This document shows, piece by piece, positions 8,388-17,451 of a stretch of DNA of 64,000 bases. The notes under the pieces were generated by a model. The model worked only from the letters and a program-made list of their open reading frames with translations, ran no database searches and was not told where the DNA came from. The stretch is from the NCBI RefSeq assembly GCF_036345915.1, contig NZ_CP107785.1:5580001-5644000 (forward strand). The letters are read 5' to 3'. A program made the position numbers and the translations under genes. Within the stretch, counting starts at the first letter, position 1, and every line of letters begins with the position of its first letter. The DNA is from Nocardia sp. NBC_00565 (lineage in GTDB: Bacteria > Actinomycetota > Actinomycetes > Mycobacteriales > Mycobacteriaceae).

Positions 8388-9577
8388 AAATCCCCTGCCC
8401 CGGAGACTGCCATGTCCATCGTATAGTCGCCGTGGCCGTCGGACCTCAGTGGCGGTGGCAAGACCGAGATCCGCGTTGGGGTGGAAGCGGAACTGTCGTT
8501 GCCGGTGGCGTCGCGGTAGCCGAGGAACGCGATGACCGCAATCAGCACTGCAACCCCGATGGCCGGCATTGCGCTCAATAACGCCAGGCCCGGCCGGCCG
8601 GAGCGGGCATGTACAGCATGGCCTGGAACACGTTCGGGCACGGGTGATTCCCGGCGTGCCCGCGCGGCGAGGATGGTCTCTGCGTTCGGCTCGTTGACCG
8701 GACCGACAGCGGGCGGACCCGTCACCGGCAAGGGCGGCGGTGTGGCTGTGTCCCCGAGTGCCGAGGTTGCCGCTTCGGCCAACGCCCTACAGGTCTGGAA
8801 GCGATCGTCCGGATTCTTGGCCATGGCCCTGGCGATCACCTCATCGAACGCTTCCAGGGCGGGGTCGATCGCCGACGGTTTCGGCGGAGGCTCGGACAAG
8901 TGCGCATGCATCACCGCCAACGCGGACGATCGACGATACGGCTGTGTACCGGTGAGCATCTTGAACAGAGTGGCACCCAACGCGTAAACGTCTACCCGAT
9001 GATCGACATCACCACGCTGTATCTGCTCGGGCGCAGCGTAAGCCAGTGTCGCCACAACCGCTCCCGTCGCGGTGAGCGACACCGAATCGTCCAAGGCGCG
9101 AGCGATACCGAAGTCGGTGACCAGCACTCGGTCTTCTTCATCGCGAACCGCCGCGACAAGGATGTTGGCGGGTTTGACGTCGCGGTGCCAGATGCCGGCG
9201 CGGTGTGCGTGGTCGAGGCCGCGCGCGACCTCACCGAGGATGTACACCGCTCTGGTCACCGAAACAGGTCCTTGCGCAAGGATCTTCGCCAGGTCTCGAC
9301 CGTCGATGTACTGCATGGACAGCCACGGTTGGTTCTGTTCGATGCCGCAATCATGGACCGCGACGATGTTGCGGTGATCGAGGTGTGCGACATGCTCGGC
9401 TTCGCGTTCGAACCGGGTGGCGAACTCGCCGTCGCCCAAGGCGGTGTGGTGCAGGATCTTCAACGCGTCCCAGCGCGGCAGCCGTGGATGGCGAGCCATG
9501 TAGACCGCACCCATGCCACCGGAACCGAGCACACGCTCGATCCGGTATCCAGCGAAAACCGTCCCCCGTTCGAGCAT
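8294..9577 (-). CDS. Serine/threonine protein kinase (Pkn type), membrane anchored
   Basis: The cytoplasmic kinase domain has the glycine loop GSGGMGAVY, the catalytic lysine in ALKIL, the catalytic loop HRDVKPANI, DFG and APEQ motifs. A proline-rich juxtamembrane linker follows, then one transmembrane helix (about LLSAMPAIGVAVLIAVIAFL). Only about 65 residues lie outside the membrane, shorter than the sensor domains of many Pkn kinases, and the last 30 look non-native, so the end may be frame-shifted into the 8133-8387 reading. ATG 9577 (MLERGTVFAGYRIE) is preferred over the upstream in-frame start at 9601. It is divergent from the WXG100-toxin operon, whose regulation it might affect (inference). 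Confidence 0.9.
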   Translation of the reverse strand: MLERGTVFAGYRIERVLGSGGMGAVYMARHPRLPRWDALKILHHTALGDGEFATRFEREAEHVAHLDHRNIVAVHDCGIEQNQPWLSMQYIDGRDLAKILAQGPVSVTRAVYILGEVARGLDHAHRAGIWHRDVKPANILVAAVRDEEDRVLVTDFGIARALDDSVSLTATGAVVATLAYAAPEQIQRGDVDHRVDVYALGATLFKMLTGTQPYRRSSALAVMHAHLSEPPPKPSAIDPALEAFDEVIARAMAKNPDDRFQTCRALAEAATSALGDTATPPPLPVTGPPAVGPVNEPNAETILAARARRESPVPERVPGHAVHARSGRPGLALLSAMPAIGVAVLIAVIAFLGYRDATGNDSSASTPTRISVLPPPLRSDGHGDYTMDMAVSGAGDLWLLYKSTGIVLSGGSRTCMTREQSIDISTH

Positions 9578-9721
9578 GCGGCCAAGGATAGCCAGCACCA
9601 CATCCCCACGAGCAGCTATCGCAACCCCAACTCACATGGCGAATCCACCCACAAGCCGGGTGGTACGACTCTCGCGGAGAGATCTCGACTTGAGCCGGAA
9701 CCCTCCACTAGCATTCGGGTC

Positions 9722-10066
9722 ATGAGCGATGGGGGGACACCGGCTTCTGGCCAAAACCTCGCTGTAGTACCCGAGACGGTGCGCGAGGTCGGCAAATACG
9801 TCTACGAGCTGGCAGAGGCGCTGCGCACGGCATTGGACACTGCGGCGAAAGAGGTTACCTCTCTGACCGACGGGAGTTGGACCGGAGATGCGGCCGCGGA
9901 GTTCTCCGAGGGGTGGACCGAGGTCCGCGACGGAGGCACTCAGATCATGACCGCCCTGACCGGGATGGCGGAAAAATTGGGCGTCACCGCCGCTACCTAC
10001 CAGGCCAGCGACGAGTCCCGTGCGGCCGTATTGGGCACCGCGAGTTCGAGTTTGGATCTGCCATGA
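9722..10066 (+). CDS. WXG100-family protein (first of pair)
   Basis: This 114-residue helical-hairpin protein has the central motif GSWTGDAAAEF (WxG). Such proteins are substrates or chaperone-like partners of type VII (ESX) secretion. ATG 9722 is chosen because the frame upstream is only the complement of the kinase gene. Its stop overlaps the next start (ATGA at 10063), so the two WXG100 proteins are probably made in equal amounts and pair as a heterodimer. Confidence 0.85.
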   Translation: MSDGGTPASGQNLAVVPETVREVGKYVYELAEALRTALDTAAKEVTSLTDGSWTGDAAAEFSEGWTEVRDGGTQIMTALTGMAEKLGVTAATYQASDESRAAVLGTASSSLDLP

Positions 10067-10362
10067 GCTCAGAATTCACCGTCGACCTGGACCATCTGGA
10101 CGACATCGTGGCGAAGCTGTCAGGGCTTGCCGGGTACATCGAGGAACACCTCGATGAGATCGATGACCGGGTAGCCACTTTGACCGGCACTGGCTGGGAA
10201 GGTGTCGCCGCCCAGGCCTACACCGAAGCCCACACCCAATGGGCCACCGGTGCAAGAGAATTCGTCGAAGGCGTGAAGGACATGAGCGACGCCGCCAAAG
10301 CCGCGCATGCCCGCTACACGACTGCGGTCGACACCAATTACAAAATGTTCAACCAGGGGTAA
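10063..10362 (+). CDS. WXG100-family protein (second of pair, EsxA/B-like)
   Basis: This 99-residue helical protein has GTGWEGVAAQAY at its centre (WxG) and a C-terminus rich in Ala and Tyr (AKAAHARYTTAV). It begins MSSEFTVDLDHLDDIVAKL, typical of ESX small proteins. It is coupled to the previous gene by a four-base overlap and followed 4 nt later by the large toxin gene. The inferred role is to help deliver the toxin through a type VII system encoded elsewhere. Confidence 0.88.
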   Translation: MSSEFTVDLDHLDDIVAKLSGLAGYIEEHLDEIDDRVATLTGTGWEGVAAQAYTEAHTQWATGAREFVEGVKDMSDAAKAAHARYTTAVDTNYKMFNQG

Positions 10363-10366
10363 GAGC

Positions 10367-11674
10367 ATGGGTGTACTGGTCATCAACTGGCAGACCTACT
10401 ACGACGCCGCCACGAAATGCCACGCCCTCGCAGCCGACCTGCGCACCGCGGACAAACCGGTCCACGACGCCCTCAAAGGTGAATGCGCGGGCATGGCCGG
10501 TGACACGGCGGGCTGCGAGCAATGGGGCAAAGAGTACGACCGCGCAACACTGGAAACCTTGCAGACCTGCACGAACCTCGCCGACGCACTGACGAACTTC
10601 GGGTACATGCTCTCGGCCGCCGGATACAACTGGGCGCTGGCCAACAAATCCAACCCGATGCCCGACCGGCCCAACGTGACGGCGATGACCGAACACAAGT
10701 TGTCGTTTCCGACCTCGGTGGGCAGGAACGGCGACGGCATCACCGAGGGCAATAACAGCGTGCCCGGCTTCTACGACGCGCTGGTCGGAAAGATCCAGGA
10801 CGAGTTCGGCAGCAAGCTACCCAACGGCCACAAAGACAACCTCGCCAAAGCCACCTCGGTCTGGGAAACCTTCGCCGGACACGCCACCATCAAAGGCGCC
10901 GCCGGCCGGATCACCGAGATCAGCAACCTATTCAGCGACATCCAGGACAAGAAGGGCCTCGAACCCCTCCTCGGAAACCTCACCACACTCAATGGCGGCG
11001 CCACCCAACTCGCCTCCGCGTCCCTCAACATAGCCGCACCCGTCAAGGCCTACAGCGACGGCACGTCCGAGGTCCGGGACAAGTTCAAAGACGCGGTCAC
11101 CAACGCTTTGATCGCGGCGGGCGCGACTGTTGCGATCGGAATCGCAGCGACCTGGATCACCGCCGCCCTCAGCGACGTCGCCGCCGGAGTCGGTGTCGTT
11201 GCCATCGCCGGCAACACGGCTAGGGTCCTCAAGACCACTTACGACGCAAGCAAACTAATCAAAATCATTGGCGTCGCGGCAGCAGCGGCGGGCGGCACTG
11301 CCGCCGCCATCACCGCATTCAAAGACGTCAACATCACCGAAAAAGTTCTGAGCCTTGCTGTGATCATCACCGCGAAGGTGCTTCTCAACGCCGATGACTC
11401 AGAGGACATCAACACAGACAGCAGTGGCGCGTTCACCACTGCTTCGCTGACCACCAAAGTCAATAAGATCGCGAGCCACTACGGTGTTCCCGCCCAGGAA
11501 GTGAGAGAGGCAATCCACAAAATCAAGGCGCAAGGAGCATGGCGCGGGGATGGCGCCAACAAGAACCCCGATGTCGTCGTCGACCTCGATACAGGCGAGG
11601 TCTATGTAAAGCTTCCCGGCGGCGAGGTGTCCGAGGACAGCCTCGGAAACATTCTCGACGAGTTGGGCGACTGA
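10367..11674 (+). CDS. Type VII-linked polymorphic toxin with C-terminal toxin domain
   Basis: This 435-residue protein begins with a helical WXG/LXG-like delivery region (about 1-120). A Gly/Ala-rich hydrophobic middle (about 220-330) contains segments such as ALIAAGATVAIGIAATWITA. The short C-terminal domain has ASHYGVPAQEVREAIHKIK, NKNPDVVVDLDTGEVYVKL and EDSLGNILDEL. That tail resembles small nuclease-like toxin modules found at the ends of polymorphic toxins, but I cannot name the family. The start is ATG 10367 after an AGGGG ribosome site. The next gene, 1 nt downstream, is a probable immunity protein, which supports the toxin call. Confidence 0.7.
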   Translation: MGVLVINWQTYYDAATKCHALAADLRTADKPVHDALKGECAGMAGDTAGCEQWGKEYDRATLETLQTCTNLADALTNFGYMLSAAGYNWALANKSNPMPDRPNVTAMTEHKLSFPTSVGRNGDGITEGNNSVPGFYDALVGKIQDEFGSKLPNGHKDNLAKATSVWETFAGHATIKGAAGRITEISNLFSDIQDKKGLEPLLGNLTTLNGGATQLASASLNIAAPVKAYSDGTSEVRDKFKDAVTNALIAAGATVAIGIAATWITAALSDVAAGVGVVAIAGNTARVLKTTYDASKLIKIIGVAAAAAGGTAAAITAFKDVNITEKVLSLAVIITAKVLLNADDSEDINTDSSGAFTTASLTTKVNKIASHYGVPAQEVREAIHKIKAQGAWRGDGANKNPDVVVDLDTGEVYVKLPGGEVSEDSLGNILDELGD

Positions 11675-11675
11675 C

Positions 11676-12200
11676 ATGGACAAGAATCTCGACTCGGAAA
11701 TCCGAGAGTACGAGGACCGGTGGGTCCTCCGACCAATGCGGGGCAGCCGCATCATACGGACGACCTGGCGGCCCGACCTGGTCGAATTTGAGACGGACAC
11801 ACCATTCCGGATAGCTGTCGGGTACGAATCCGAGATGGCGCCACGCTCTGTCGCCGAACACGCGCCTGAACGCCACACGATCAGCCACTGGCCCAGAACC
11901 GAAGTCGAGCGGAACGTATCTGCCCCGATTCTCTCGCCGGTATTTTTCAAGTCGGGCGGCATGCGGATCGGATTCGGCAACGGATGGAAGCTCTTTGTCT
12001 CCGACCGGCACCCCGAGGTGTCGGCCACCATATTCTTCGGTGACACCCTGATGTGGAGCCGCTCCGGACTGGCCAGCCCGGCAGAATTTCCCGTGGTCAC
12101 GCTCGACCCGTGGACGGGCCAGCGGATCGAGGCACCTCCGTGGCCGTCACGCCCCCCCGAGCTCGAAATCGACAGCGGCTCGGACGACATCAACGGCTGA
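11676..12200 (+). CDS. Probable immunity protein (DUF6188-like)
   Basis: This 174-residue protein has no signal peptide. It is beta-rich and contains GGMRIGFGNGWKLFVSD and then FFGDTLMWSRSG, a layout resembling small DUF6188-type proteins that commonly sit beside polymorphic toxins. Its ATG lies 1 nt after the toxin stop, the standard position for a cognate immunity gene. It would protect the cell by binding the toxin tail (inference). The last 40 residues are proline-rich and probably disordered. Confidence 0.6.
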   Translation: MDKNLDSEIREYEDRWVLRPMRGSRIIRTTWRPDLVEFETDTPFRIAVGYESEMAPRSVAEHAPERHTISHWPRTEVERNVSAPILSPVFFKSGGMRIGFGNGWKLFVSDRHPEVSATIFFGDTLMWSRSGLASPAEFPVVTLDPWTGQRIEAPPWPSRPPELEIDSGSDDING

Positions 12201-12300
12201 TCAGGGCCTCGATCAGGCTGGTCTTGCGGGTGCCGGGAGGGCCACACAAATAGATCTGGGACGCATTTCGGCGGGCACGCGGGCCTGCACCCTCCACATT
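12190..12300 (-). pseudogene. Relic with a P-loop motif
   Basis: The minus frame ending at 12190 reads QIYLCGPPGTRKTSLIEALI, a good Walker A loop (GPPGTxKTS) with flanking strand and helix, then stops at once. The rest of any ATPase is missing, and upstream the frame is Arg/His-rich and unlike protein. It is probably a leftover of an AAA-type or kinase gene cut by the toxin cassette. Confidence 0.35.
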
Positions 12301-12543
12301 GGGCAGCCCAGCCAGCTTGCGCGGATGGTGGTGGCCGTGGAGGCGTTGGCGCGGACGGCGTTGGTTCGCTCGGCGTGCCCGGCCGCGACCAGTGGCGACC
12401 AGCTCGACCGCGATGTGGCGGGGGCCGTATTCGGTTTCGGGGTTATCGACAGGACGCGGGCAACCATGCGGCGCAGTGACCTGTAAGCCATTACTCAAAC
12501 GGGCACTCGTATCAGGTGCCGGTGCAGCGGTGGGTGTGGTCAT

Positions 12544-13190
12544 CTCTTCTCAGAAAGAATGGTTTTCGGTGGCCCGTGCGGTCTGGATAGTGGCATACGT
12601 TCGACGCGGTGGCTATTCGGATTCGGTGGGGCGATTTCCCCGGCGTTCCCATCGACGTCAGATCCGCACCGCGCCGGAATTCCACTCAATACGCGAACCT
12701 TTTCCGATCAATTTCCGAAAACGACCGGCAGGCTCGCGCCGGAGTTAGCAAGCAAGAATCAAAATTGCGTCCACGACCACGCCAGGGGCAGCCACGCAGA
12801 AAGATCAATAAGAGAATTAGAAACAATAGGGAGAAGAGGATGGAGAGAAAGGCAACCGGGAAGTGGTCGGGACTCGCACCCGCGGCCACGTCGAGGCCTG
12901 GCTGCCCCGCCGCGCGGCCCCCGTGTACTTGTTAATCCCCTCATCGAGGGAACCCTGAGCGAAACAGTCCAGGCGAATCCGGAGGTCTACCAGGAGTTTT
13001 GCGGCCTTGCTCCTGGGACGTTCAGAACGCCCCGGCGGGGCGCCACCGGCCGCCCCACCGCACACCCCGCCCGGCGACCACAAGGGTTTCGGGCACCTTC
13101 CAGACCAGTAGACTCGTCGCGAATCGCCAAATTTTCATCCGCAATGACGCTGCCCCGAAAATTGGTTACAGCACGAATGATTCATATGTT
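12544..13190. other. Intergenic stretch without a recognisable gene
   Basis: This is about 650 bp with mixed composition: AT-richer near 12700-12840, very GC-rich at 12890-13080. The ORFs here have no ribosome site or native composition. A tRNA-like T-arm sequence near 12868-12885 does not extend into a tRNA. Confidence 0.5.
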
Positions 13191-13429
13191 TCCGACGACA
13201 TTCAAATATTGAACGGCGCACGGTCGGCACCATCCTCCACCGGCACCATGTGCCCATGCGCCGCCGCGGCCTGTCTCCCGACCAAGTCGAGACCGCCGTC
13301 CACCTCTACCAGCTCGGATGGTCCCTCACCCGCGTCGGACAGCATCTCGGCGTAGCCCACACCACCATCCTGACCGCACTCCGCCAACACGGAACACCGA
13401 CCCGAGACACTCACGGAAGAGCTCGGTAG
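13187..13429 (+). pseudogene. Decayed HTH tail module related to the recombinase tail and the 16702 gene
   Basis: The frame ending in TAG at 13427-13429 reads ERRTVGTILHRHHVPMRRRG, then LSPDQVETAVHLYQLGWSL and TRVGQHLGVAHTTILTAL, ending RDTHGRAR. This matches the second HTH unit of the recombinase tail (GVAHTTIRSAL ... RDTHGRSR) and of the 16702 gene ([19 protein letters not shown]). The frame has a stop just upstream (13178), and the preceding similarity is in another frame, so it is a 5'-truncated remnant. Confidence 0.75.
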
Positions 13430-13607
13430 CGGGCGCATGACCGTGCCCTCCATCCGAGTAACAGCACTGGGCTAGCCTCGGCCCGCAGTTTCCTCGAAAC
13501 AACCTTGATGCGCTTGCTGTAGCACTCGCTCGCGGCTGGTACTGGATAGGACGCCTACCGAAACCTACAGTGGCAGTGTCGAATCCGTCGTCTTTTGGGA
13601 GTGCCCC

Positions 13608-14471
13608 ATGCCTCGCGATCTGAGTGACCTGGCCGTCGGCGAGCGGTGGGCCTACCGGCAAAAGCAGACGGACCCGGTTACATGCGTCGAAGTAGTTCGC
13701 CTCGGCACCACCAAACCTGCGCGAGTACAGATCAAATTCGTCGATGACGCGTTTGAAGGCCGACAGGAATGGGTTCCACCAGCCCGGCTCAAGGTCCCGC
13801 GGGCTGGTGTGGATGCGTGGCAGCGTCGGCAAAGCCAATGGTCGGCGGTGTATTCCGCGTCGGAGCTTTCCGAGAGGGAGGAGGACGCGTGGCACATGGT
13901 GTTCGACAACCTGCGCGGTGTCTCTCTGGTCAAGGAACTCGACTACCACGCCTCCGGCGTCCTGAGCATCTCGAACCTCGACGTCCTCGTCACCGATCTC
14001 GAACTGGACCGCAACGCCGTGATCGATGACGACTTGGCCTTCATCGACGAGGAAGGACGTTGGGTCCTGCCATGGCGGCTGTCCGAGACGATCATGCGTC
14101 GAATCGCGGAGAAGCACGCCGACATACTGCTAGCCGAGCTCGATGCTGACGAACAACGAGATCAACGGGAAAGTCGCTACGGGTACCAAAGCGGAAAGTA
14201 CTGGATATCTCCCGAAATCTGCGCCGAAACACGCCAGAGATGGGTTCCCGTCCGTGACCTCGTCCGGCAGTGGTGCGGCGCCGAGGCCCGTGACCGACAT
14301 GACGAACTCATCGCGCTGCGCGCCGAGGTGCTCCGCCTCGGCACGCTCATAGAGCGTGCGATCACCGCCCTCCGCCGTGCCAAAAGCGCCGACGCGGATG
14401 CCATTGAGAAGGAACTGGGTATCCCGCTAGAGACCCTCCGGCAAGCCCGGCAGCAGGAGACCCCTGGCTAG
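13608..14471 (+). CDS. Hypothetical protein, accessory type
   Basis: This 287-residue soluble protein starts MPRDLSDLAVGERWAYR. The N-terminal part (about 10-70) looks like a small beta-barrel with conserved-looking tryptophans. The middle is acidic, and the C-terminus (about 235-285) is helical and probably coiled (ELIALRAEVLRLGTLIERAI). No family is recognised. Its 3' end overlaps the convergent gene at 14362 by 110 bp, an unusually long tail-to-tail overlap. It lies between recombinase-derived fragments, so probably mobile-element cargo. Confidence 0.65.
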   Translation: MPRDLSDLAVGERWAYRQKQTDPVTCVEVVRLGTTKPARVQIKFVDDAFEGRQEWVPPARLKVPRAGVDAWQRRQSQWSAVYSASELSEREEDAWHMVFDNLRGVSLVKELDYHASGVLSISNLDVLVTDLELDRNAVIDDDLAFIDEEGRWVLPWRLSETIMRRIAEKHADILLAELDADEQRDQRESRYGYQSGKYWISPEICAETRQRWVPVRDLVRQWCGAEARDRHDELIALRAEVLRLGTLIERAITALRRAKSADADAIEKELGIPLETLRQARQQETPG

Positions 14472-15933
14472 TCCCCGTGTATTTCTGCATGTGCCGAGGT
14501 AGATAGGGTTGCAGGTCGTCGAGATTCGGTTCCTTCTCGGCAGGAGCCACCGCGCCTTGCACCATCGGGTCGATGCGGTCTGCATAGTCACGACACCACT
14601 TCAACCACGCGTCTGTCCCCGTGGCATCCTGGCCGGCCGTCGAGCTGTTCTCGCATGCGTCGCAGAACTCGCGAATCATCGCGGCCTTCTCCCAATCGCC
14701 GAGTTGGGCGTCCAGCGCCGCGATCCTCCGATCTTCTCGAAAGCGGCTGGTTGCGCGTTCCATGGCAGCTTCCCGTTGGCGTTCTTGCTCCTTCCTATCT
14801 CGTTCGGCAGCGGCTCGGCGCTCACGTTCCGCTGCGACCCGATCATCGATCTTCGCCAGCATCGCCGGAATCTTGTCTTCGATGGTCCAGCGCTTACGAT
14901 CTGCCCACTTGTGGTTGCTCCAGCGCGAACTGAACAGTGAAACCACCAGCCGCCCATTGGGCACCATCCGGGATTCGGCCTGAACCCGTTGCCAGGCATA
15001 CGTTTTCCGCCCCGACAACTCGCCTGGAGACGGCAGGACGTCACGTTTCTCGATCTCTTCGGCAACCGTCAGACGATACTCGAGACCCTCCACCTCGATC
15101 CGGATCCCGTTCTTAGCACCCTCTGCCCACTGCACGACGCATCCGCGATTGGTGCATTCGGTTAGGAACACGTGGAGGAACCGCAACACACGCGGAACCA
15201 ACGGCGCCGATACCTCAAACGCACCGTTCGGGTCCTTCAGGTCGACCAGCAAGGTATGCCACTCCTCGATGCTGTCCGGCACTTCGGCGGCAGGGGCCGG
15301 GCCGGCTGCCGCCGCGGTATTGAAGTGCACCCCCTTCACCAGCATGATCCGCAGATCGCCGCCATACATGCGTTGCTTCTCGAGACGATGCCCGTCCGGA
15401 ACCATCTTGTGCCGCTTGGCGAAGTCCACGGTCCTCCGCCACCGCGCGACCTCCGATTCGTCAGGCTGGTGGACCACCAACTGCTCATTCGCTACCAACT
15501 CTTCGATCAGGTCCCGCGCGGCCGTCCGTCGCTCCAGCGATATGCGCGCCGTCGCATCCGGCGGCGCGCGGCGTGCCGTTACGGATGGTTTGTCATCCGG
15601 TGTCGGCGATTTCGCCGTGGTCGTCTCGAAAGCGGCTGGCGGACTGCCCTTCGCGCTGCGGGCGGCCGAACGGGTTGTTTGCTGCCGTAAGGGTCTTCTA
15701 GTCCCGTGACCGTCGGGGTAGCGGCCGTACTGCAGGTAGTGCCGGCCAGCCTCGGTGATTTCGGCCCGCCAGATCCCCTTCTTCTTCGACACCACAACCA
15801 AGCCACGCCATTCGAGCGCATTCGCCGTCAACTTGTAAGCGCTGCCTGTGATTACGCCATCCGGACACCCCGTGTCCACCCACCGAAGAACTTCCAGTTG
15901 ATTGCGATTGATCGGATCGGTACGGGTCGCCAT
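14362..15933 (-). CDS. Large hypothetical protein with N-terminal winged helix and coiled coil
   Basis: This protein has about 523 residues from ATG 15933, preferred over 16017 because GGAAGG lies about 10 nt upstream and the product then begins MATRTDPINRNQLEVLRWV. The N-terminal 70 residues resemble a winged helix (TGSAYKLTANALEWRGLVVVSKKKGIWRAEITEAG, shortened here to its key elements: a helix-turn-helix then a WRAEIT strand). A disordered basic Pro/Ala linker, a mixed domain and a long charged coiled coil (AERERRAAAERDRKEQERQ) follow. The family is not recognised. It could be a DNA-associated element protein. Confidence 0.7.
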   Translation of the reverse strand: MATRTDPINRNQLEVLRWVDTGCPDGVITGSAYKLTANALEWRGLVVVSKKKGIWRAEITEAGRHYLQYGRYPDGHGTRRPLRQQTTRSAARSAKGSPPAAFETTTAKSPTPDDKPSVTARRAPPDATARISLERRTAARDLIEELVANEQLVVHQPDESEVARWRRTVDFAKRHKMVPDGHRLEKQRMYGGDLRIMLVKGVHFNTAAAAGPAPAAEVPDSIEEWHTLLVDLKDPNGAFEVSAPLVPRVLRFLHVFLTECTNRGCVVQWAEGAKNGIRIEVEGLEYRLTVAEEIEKRDVLPSPGELSGRKTYAWQRVQAESRMVPNGRLVVSLFSSRWSNHKWADRKRWTIEDKIPAMLAKIDDRVAAERERRAAAERDRKEQERQREAAMERATSRFREDRRIAALDAQLGDWEKAAMIREFCDACENSSTAGQDATGTDAWLKWCRDYADRIDPMVQGAVAPAEKEPNLDDLQPYLPRHMQKYTGTSQGSPAAGLAGGSLAGYPVPSQWHPRRRFWHGGGR

Positions 15934-16066
15934 GGAGTTACAACCTTCCATGGAGTCAGCCATAAACGGACCGTTTTGACATGGCCTGACGGGACGAGGG
16001 ATTGCCTCGGTCGACACCCACCTAGCCGGGCGCTCGCACCGGTCGGATCAAACTGATCTGTGGGCG

Positions 16067-16330
16067 ATGGATGCACGCACCACACAGCCGGACGTCGGGT
16101 ACGGCGATGCCGCCCCGAGCCGGTGGCTGTTCCCGGACGGTTTGACCCCTTCGGTTACATGGACGAGCTGGATAATCGGCAAACTGAATGATGAACGTGA
16201 ATTGGTCAAGCGAAGTCTGCGTGACGGAATCCAGATCGCTGTGAAAGCGACCGAGGCAGGCAAGCGGGTCCGCGGGACTGCCCTGGCTTCGGTTGACTCA
16301 GATCCGGGGCAGTCCCCAGCGTGGGGCTGA
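16067..16330 (+). CDS. Short hypothetical ORF of doubtful status
   Basis: This 87-residue frame contains WIIGKLNDERELVKRSLRDG, which looks native, but there is no ribosome site and no recognised family. It could be the remnant of an element protein. It is listed because little else explains the stretch. Confidence 0.25.
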   Translation: MDARTTQPDVGYGDAAPSRWLFPDGLTPSVTWTSWIIGKLNDERELVKRSLRDGIQIAVKATEAGKRVRGTALASVDSDPGQSPAWG

Positions 16331-16701
16331 TCTTGGTGTCGACGAGTGCGGTGACGTCGGCGTGTAGCGAAGCGGCGAACGTACCCCGCGCAGGACATGT
16401 GAGGTGTTGTCGAGTTGATCGGCGCTCCTAGTCACACCGAGCCTGGCCTACATGACGTCAGAGATGCCTTCGCCGCCAAGGACGATCGTTCCACCGGTCT
16501 GTAGGACATTCTGTTCAGCTAGTGGAGCTGAGAGCAGTCGGTTAACAGGCAAGCCCAGAAGTTGAGGATCCAGCCCGCTGCCGTGCACAGCGTTGCAGAC
16601 CGCCTGTAGTGCCGAGAGCGAAAGGGGCTGCTGCACGATTGGGCGACAGCCAAAGAGCGGACATCGTTGCCGTCCTTGTGGTGCGTGACGAGGATGGCCG
16701 T
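16331..16701. other. Intergenic stretch, possible decayed DNA
   Basis: No ORF in either strand has a recognised motif. Short native-looking patches on the minus strand (for example [20 protein letters not shown] near 16560-16620) may be remnants of a lost gene. Confidence 0.4.
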
Positions 16702-17235
16702 ATGACAACTTCGAACAACGCCGCTACTCGATGGGGCGAGCTTCACATGCATGGCGTCCGTCGTGACCCGCCCGATGCCGAGACGATCGCGACGGTACTC
16801 ATCGAACTCGCACGACAGCAGACGGCCGACCGCCCCGGTGCCTATGACGATCCAGCGGCGATCAACGACAAGAGTTCACCGCTACCGCCGATGTCCGCCG
16901 ACCGGCTTCCGCCACGGCGGGCACGTCGACTGGATCAGGACCAAGTTCGGGTCCTGATCCAGGGCTATATTGCGGGCGCGACGACATATGAGCTGGGAGA
17001 CAGGTTCGGTATCGATCGCCGAACCGTCGGCGCGATCCTCCATCGGCACAACATTCCGATGCGGCGGCGTGGCCTATCCCCCGGACAAGTTGACGAAGCA
17101 ATCGACCTTTACAACCGAGGCTGGTCCCTCGTCCGAGTCGCCCGAGACCTCGCCGTTGATCCGGTCACTGTGCTAAAACGGCTGCGCGAACGCGGCGTCC
17201 GTACCCGCGACACCCACCGACGAGCCCGGTCCTGA
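16702..17235 (+). CDS. Double helix-turn-helix protein related to the recombinase tail
   Basis: This 177-residue protein begins [18 protein letters not shown], an in-frame ATG after non-native sequence. Residues about 78-120 form one Hin/resolvase-type HTH ([20 protein letters not shown] ... [15 protein letters not shown]) and about 125-170 a second ([20 protein letters not shown] ... [15 protein letters not shown]), ending RDTHRRARS. The tail of the serine recombinase (nt 7500-7822) and the relic at 13187 have the same two-unit layout and the same terminal signature. It is probably DNA-binding and linked to site-specific recombination (inference). It ends about 215 bp from the tRNA-Ala gene. 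Confidence 0.7.
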   Translation: MTTSNNAATRWGELHMHGVRRDPPDAETIATVLIELARQQTADRPGAYDDPAAINDKSSPLPPMSADRLPPRRARRLDQDQVRVLIQGYIAGATTYELGDRFGIDRRTVGAILHRHNIPMRRRGLSPGQVDEAIDLYNRGWSLVRVARDLAVDPVTVLKRLRERGVRTRDTHRRARS

Positions 17236-17373
17236 TGTCCACAGAATCGCAAGCAGACCCACACACTCAGTCAGCCAGCCGAACACCAACGACTCCTGAC
17301 CCGATCAACACCAGGCGAAAGCAAGACACCCTGCAGGAATAGAACATGAAAAAGAGCCACTGAACAGGGAAAA

Positions 17374-17389
17374 CCCGCAGAAGAGCGGG
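17374..17389 (-). terminator. Intrinsic terminator of tRNA-Ala
   Basis: On the minus strand a CCCGC / GCGGG stem with a 6-nt loop is followed directly by TTTT, about 60 nt downstream of the tRNA 3' end. Confidence 0.7.
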
Positions 17390-17451
17390 CCCTACATCCA
17401 TGAGGGACTCGATACAAAGTCCCAGATCAATGCCACTATCGAACCAAAAAG

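Noticed and set aside
12850..12960. tRNA-like sequence (T-arm similarity)
   Set aside because: No acceptor or anticodon stem can be drawn around it.
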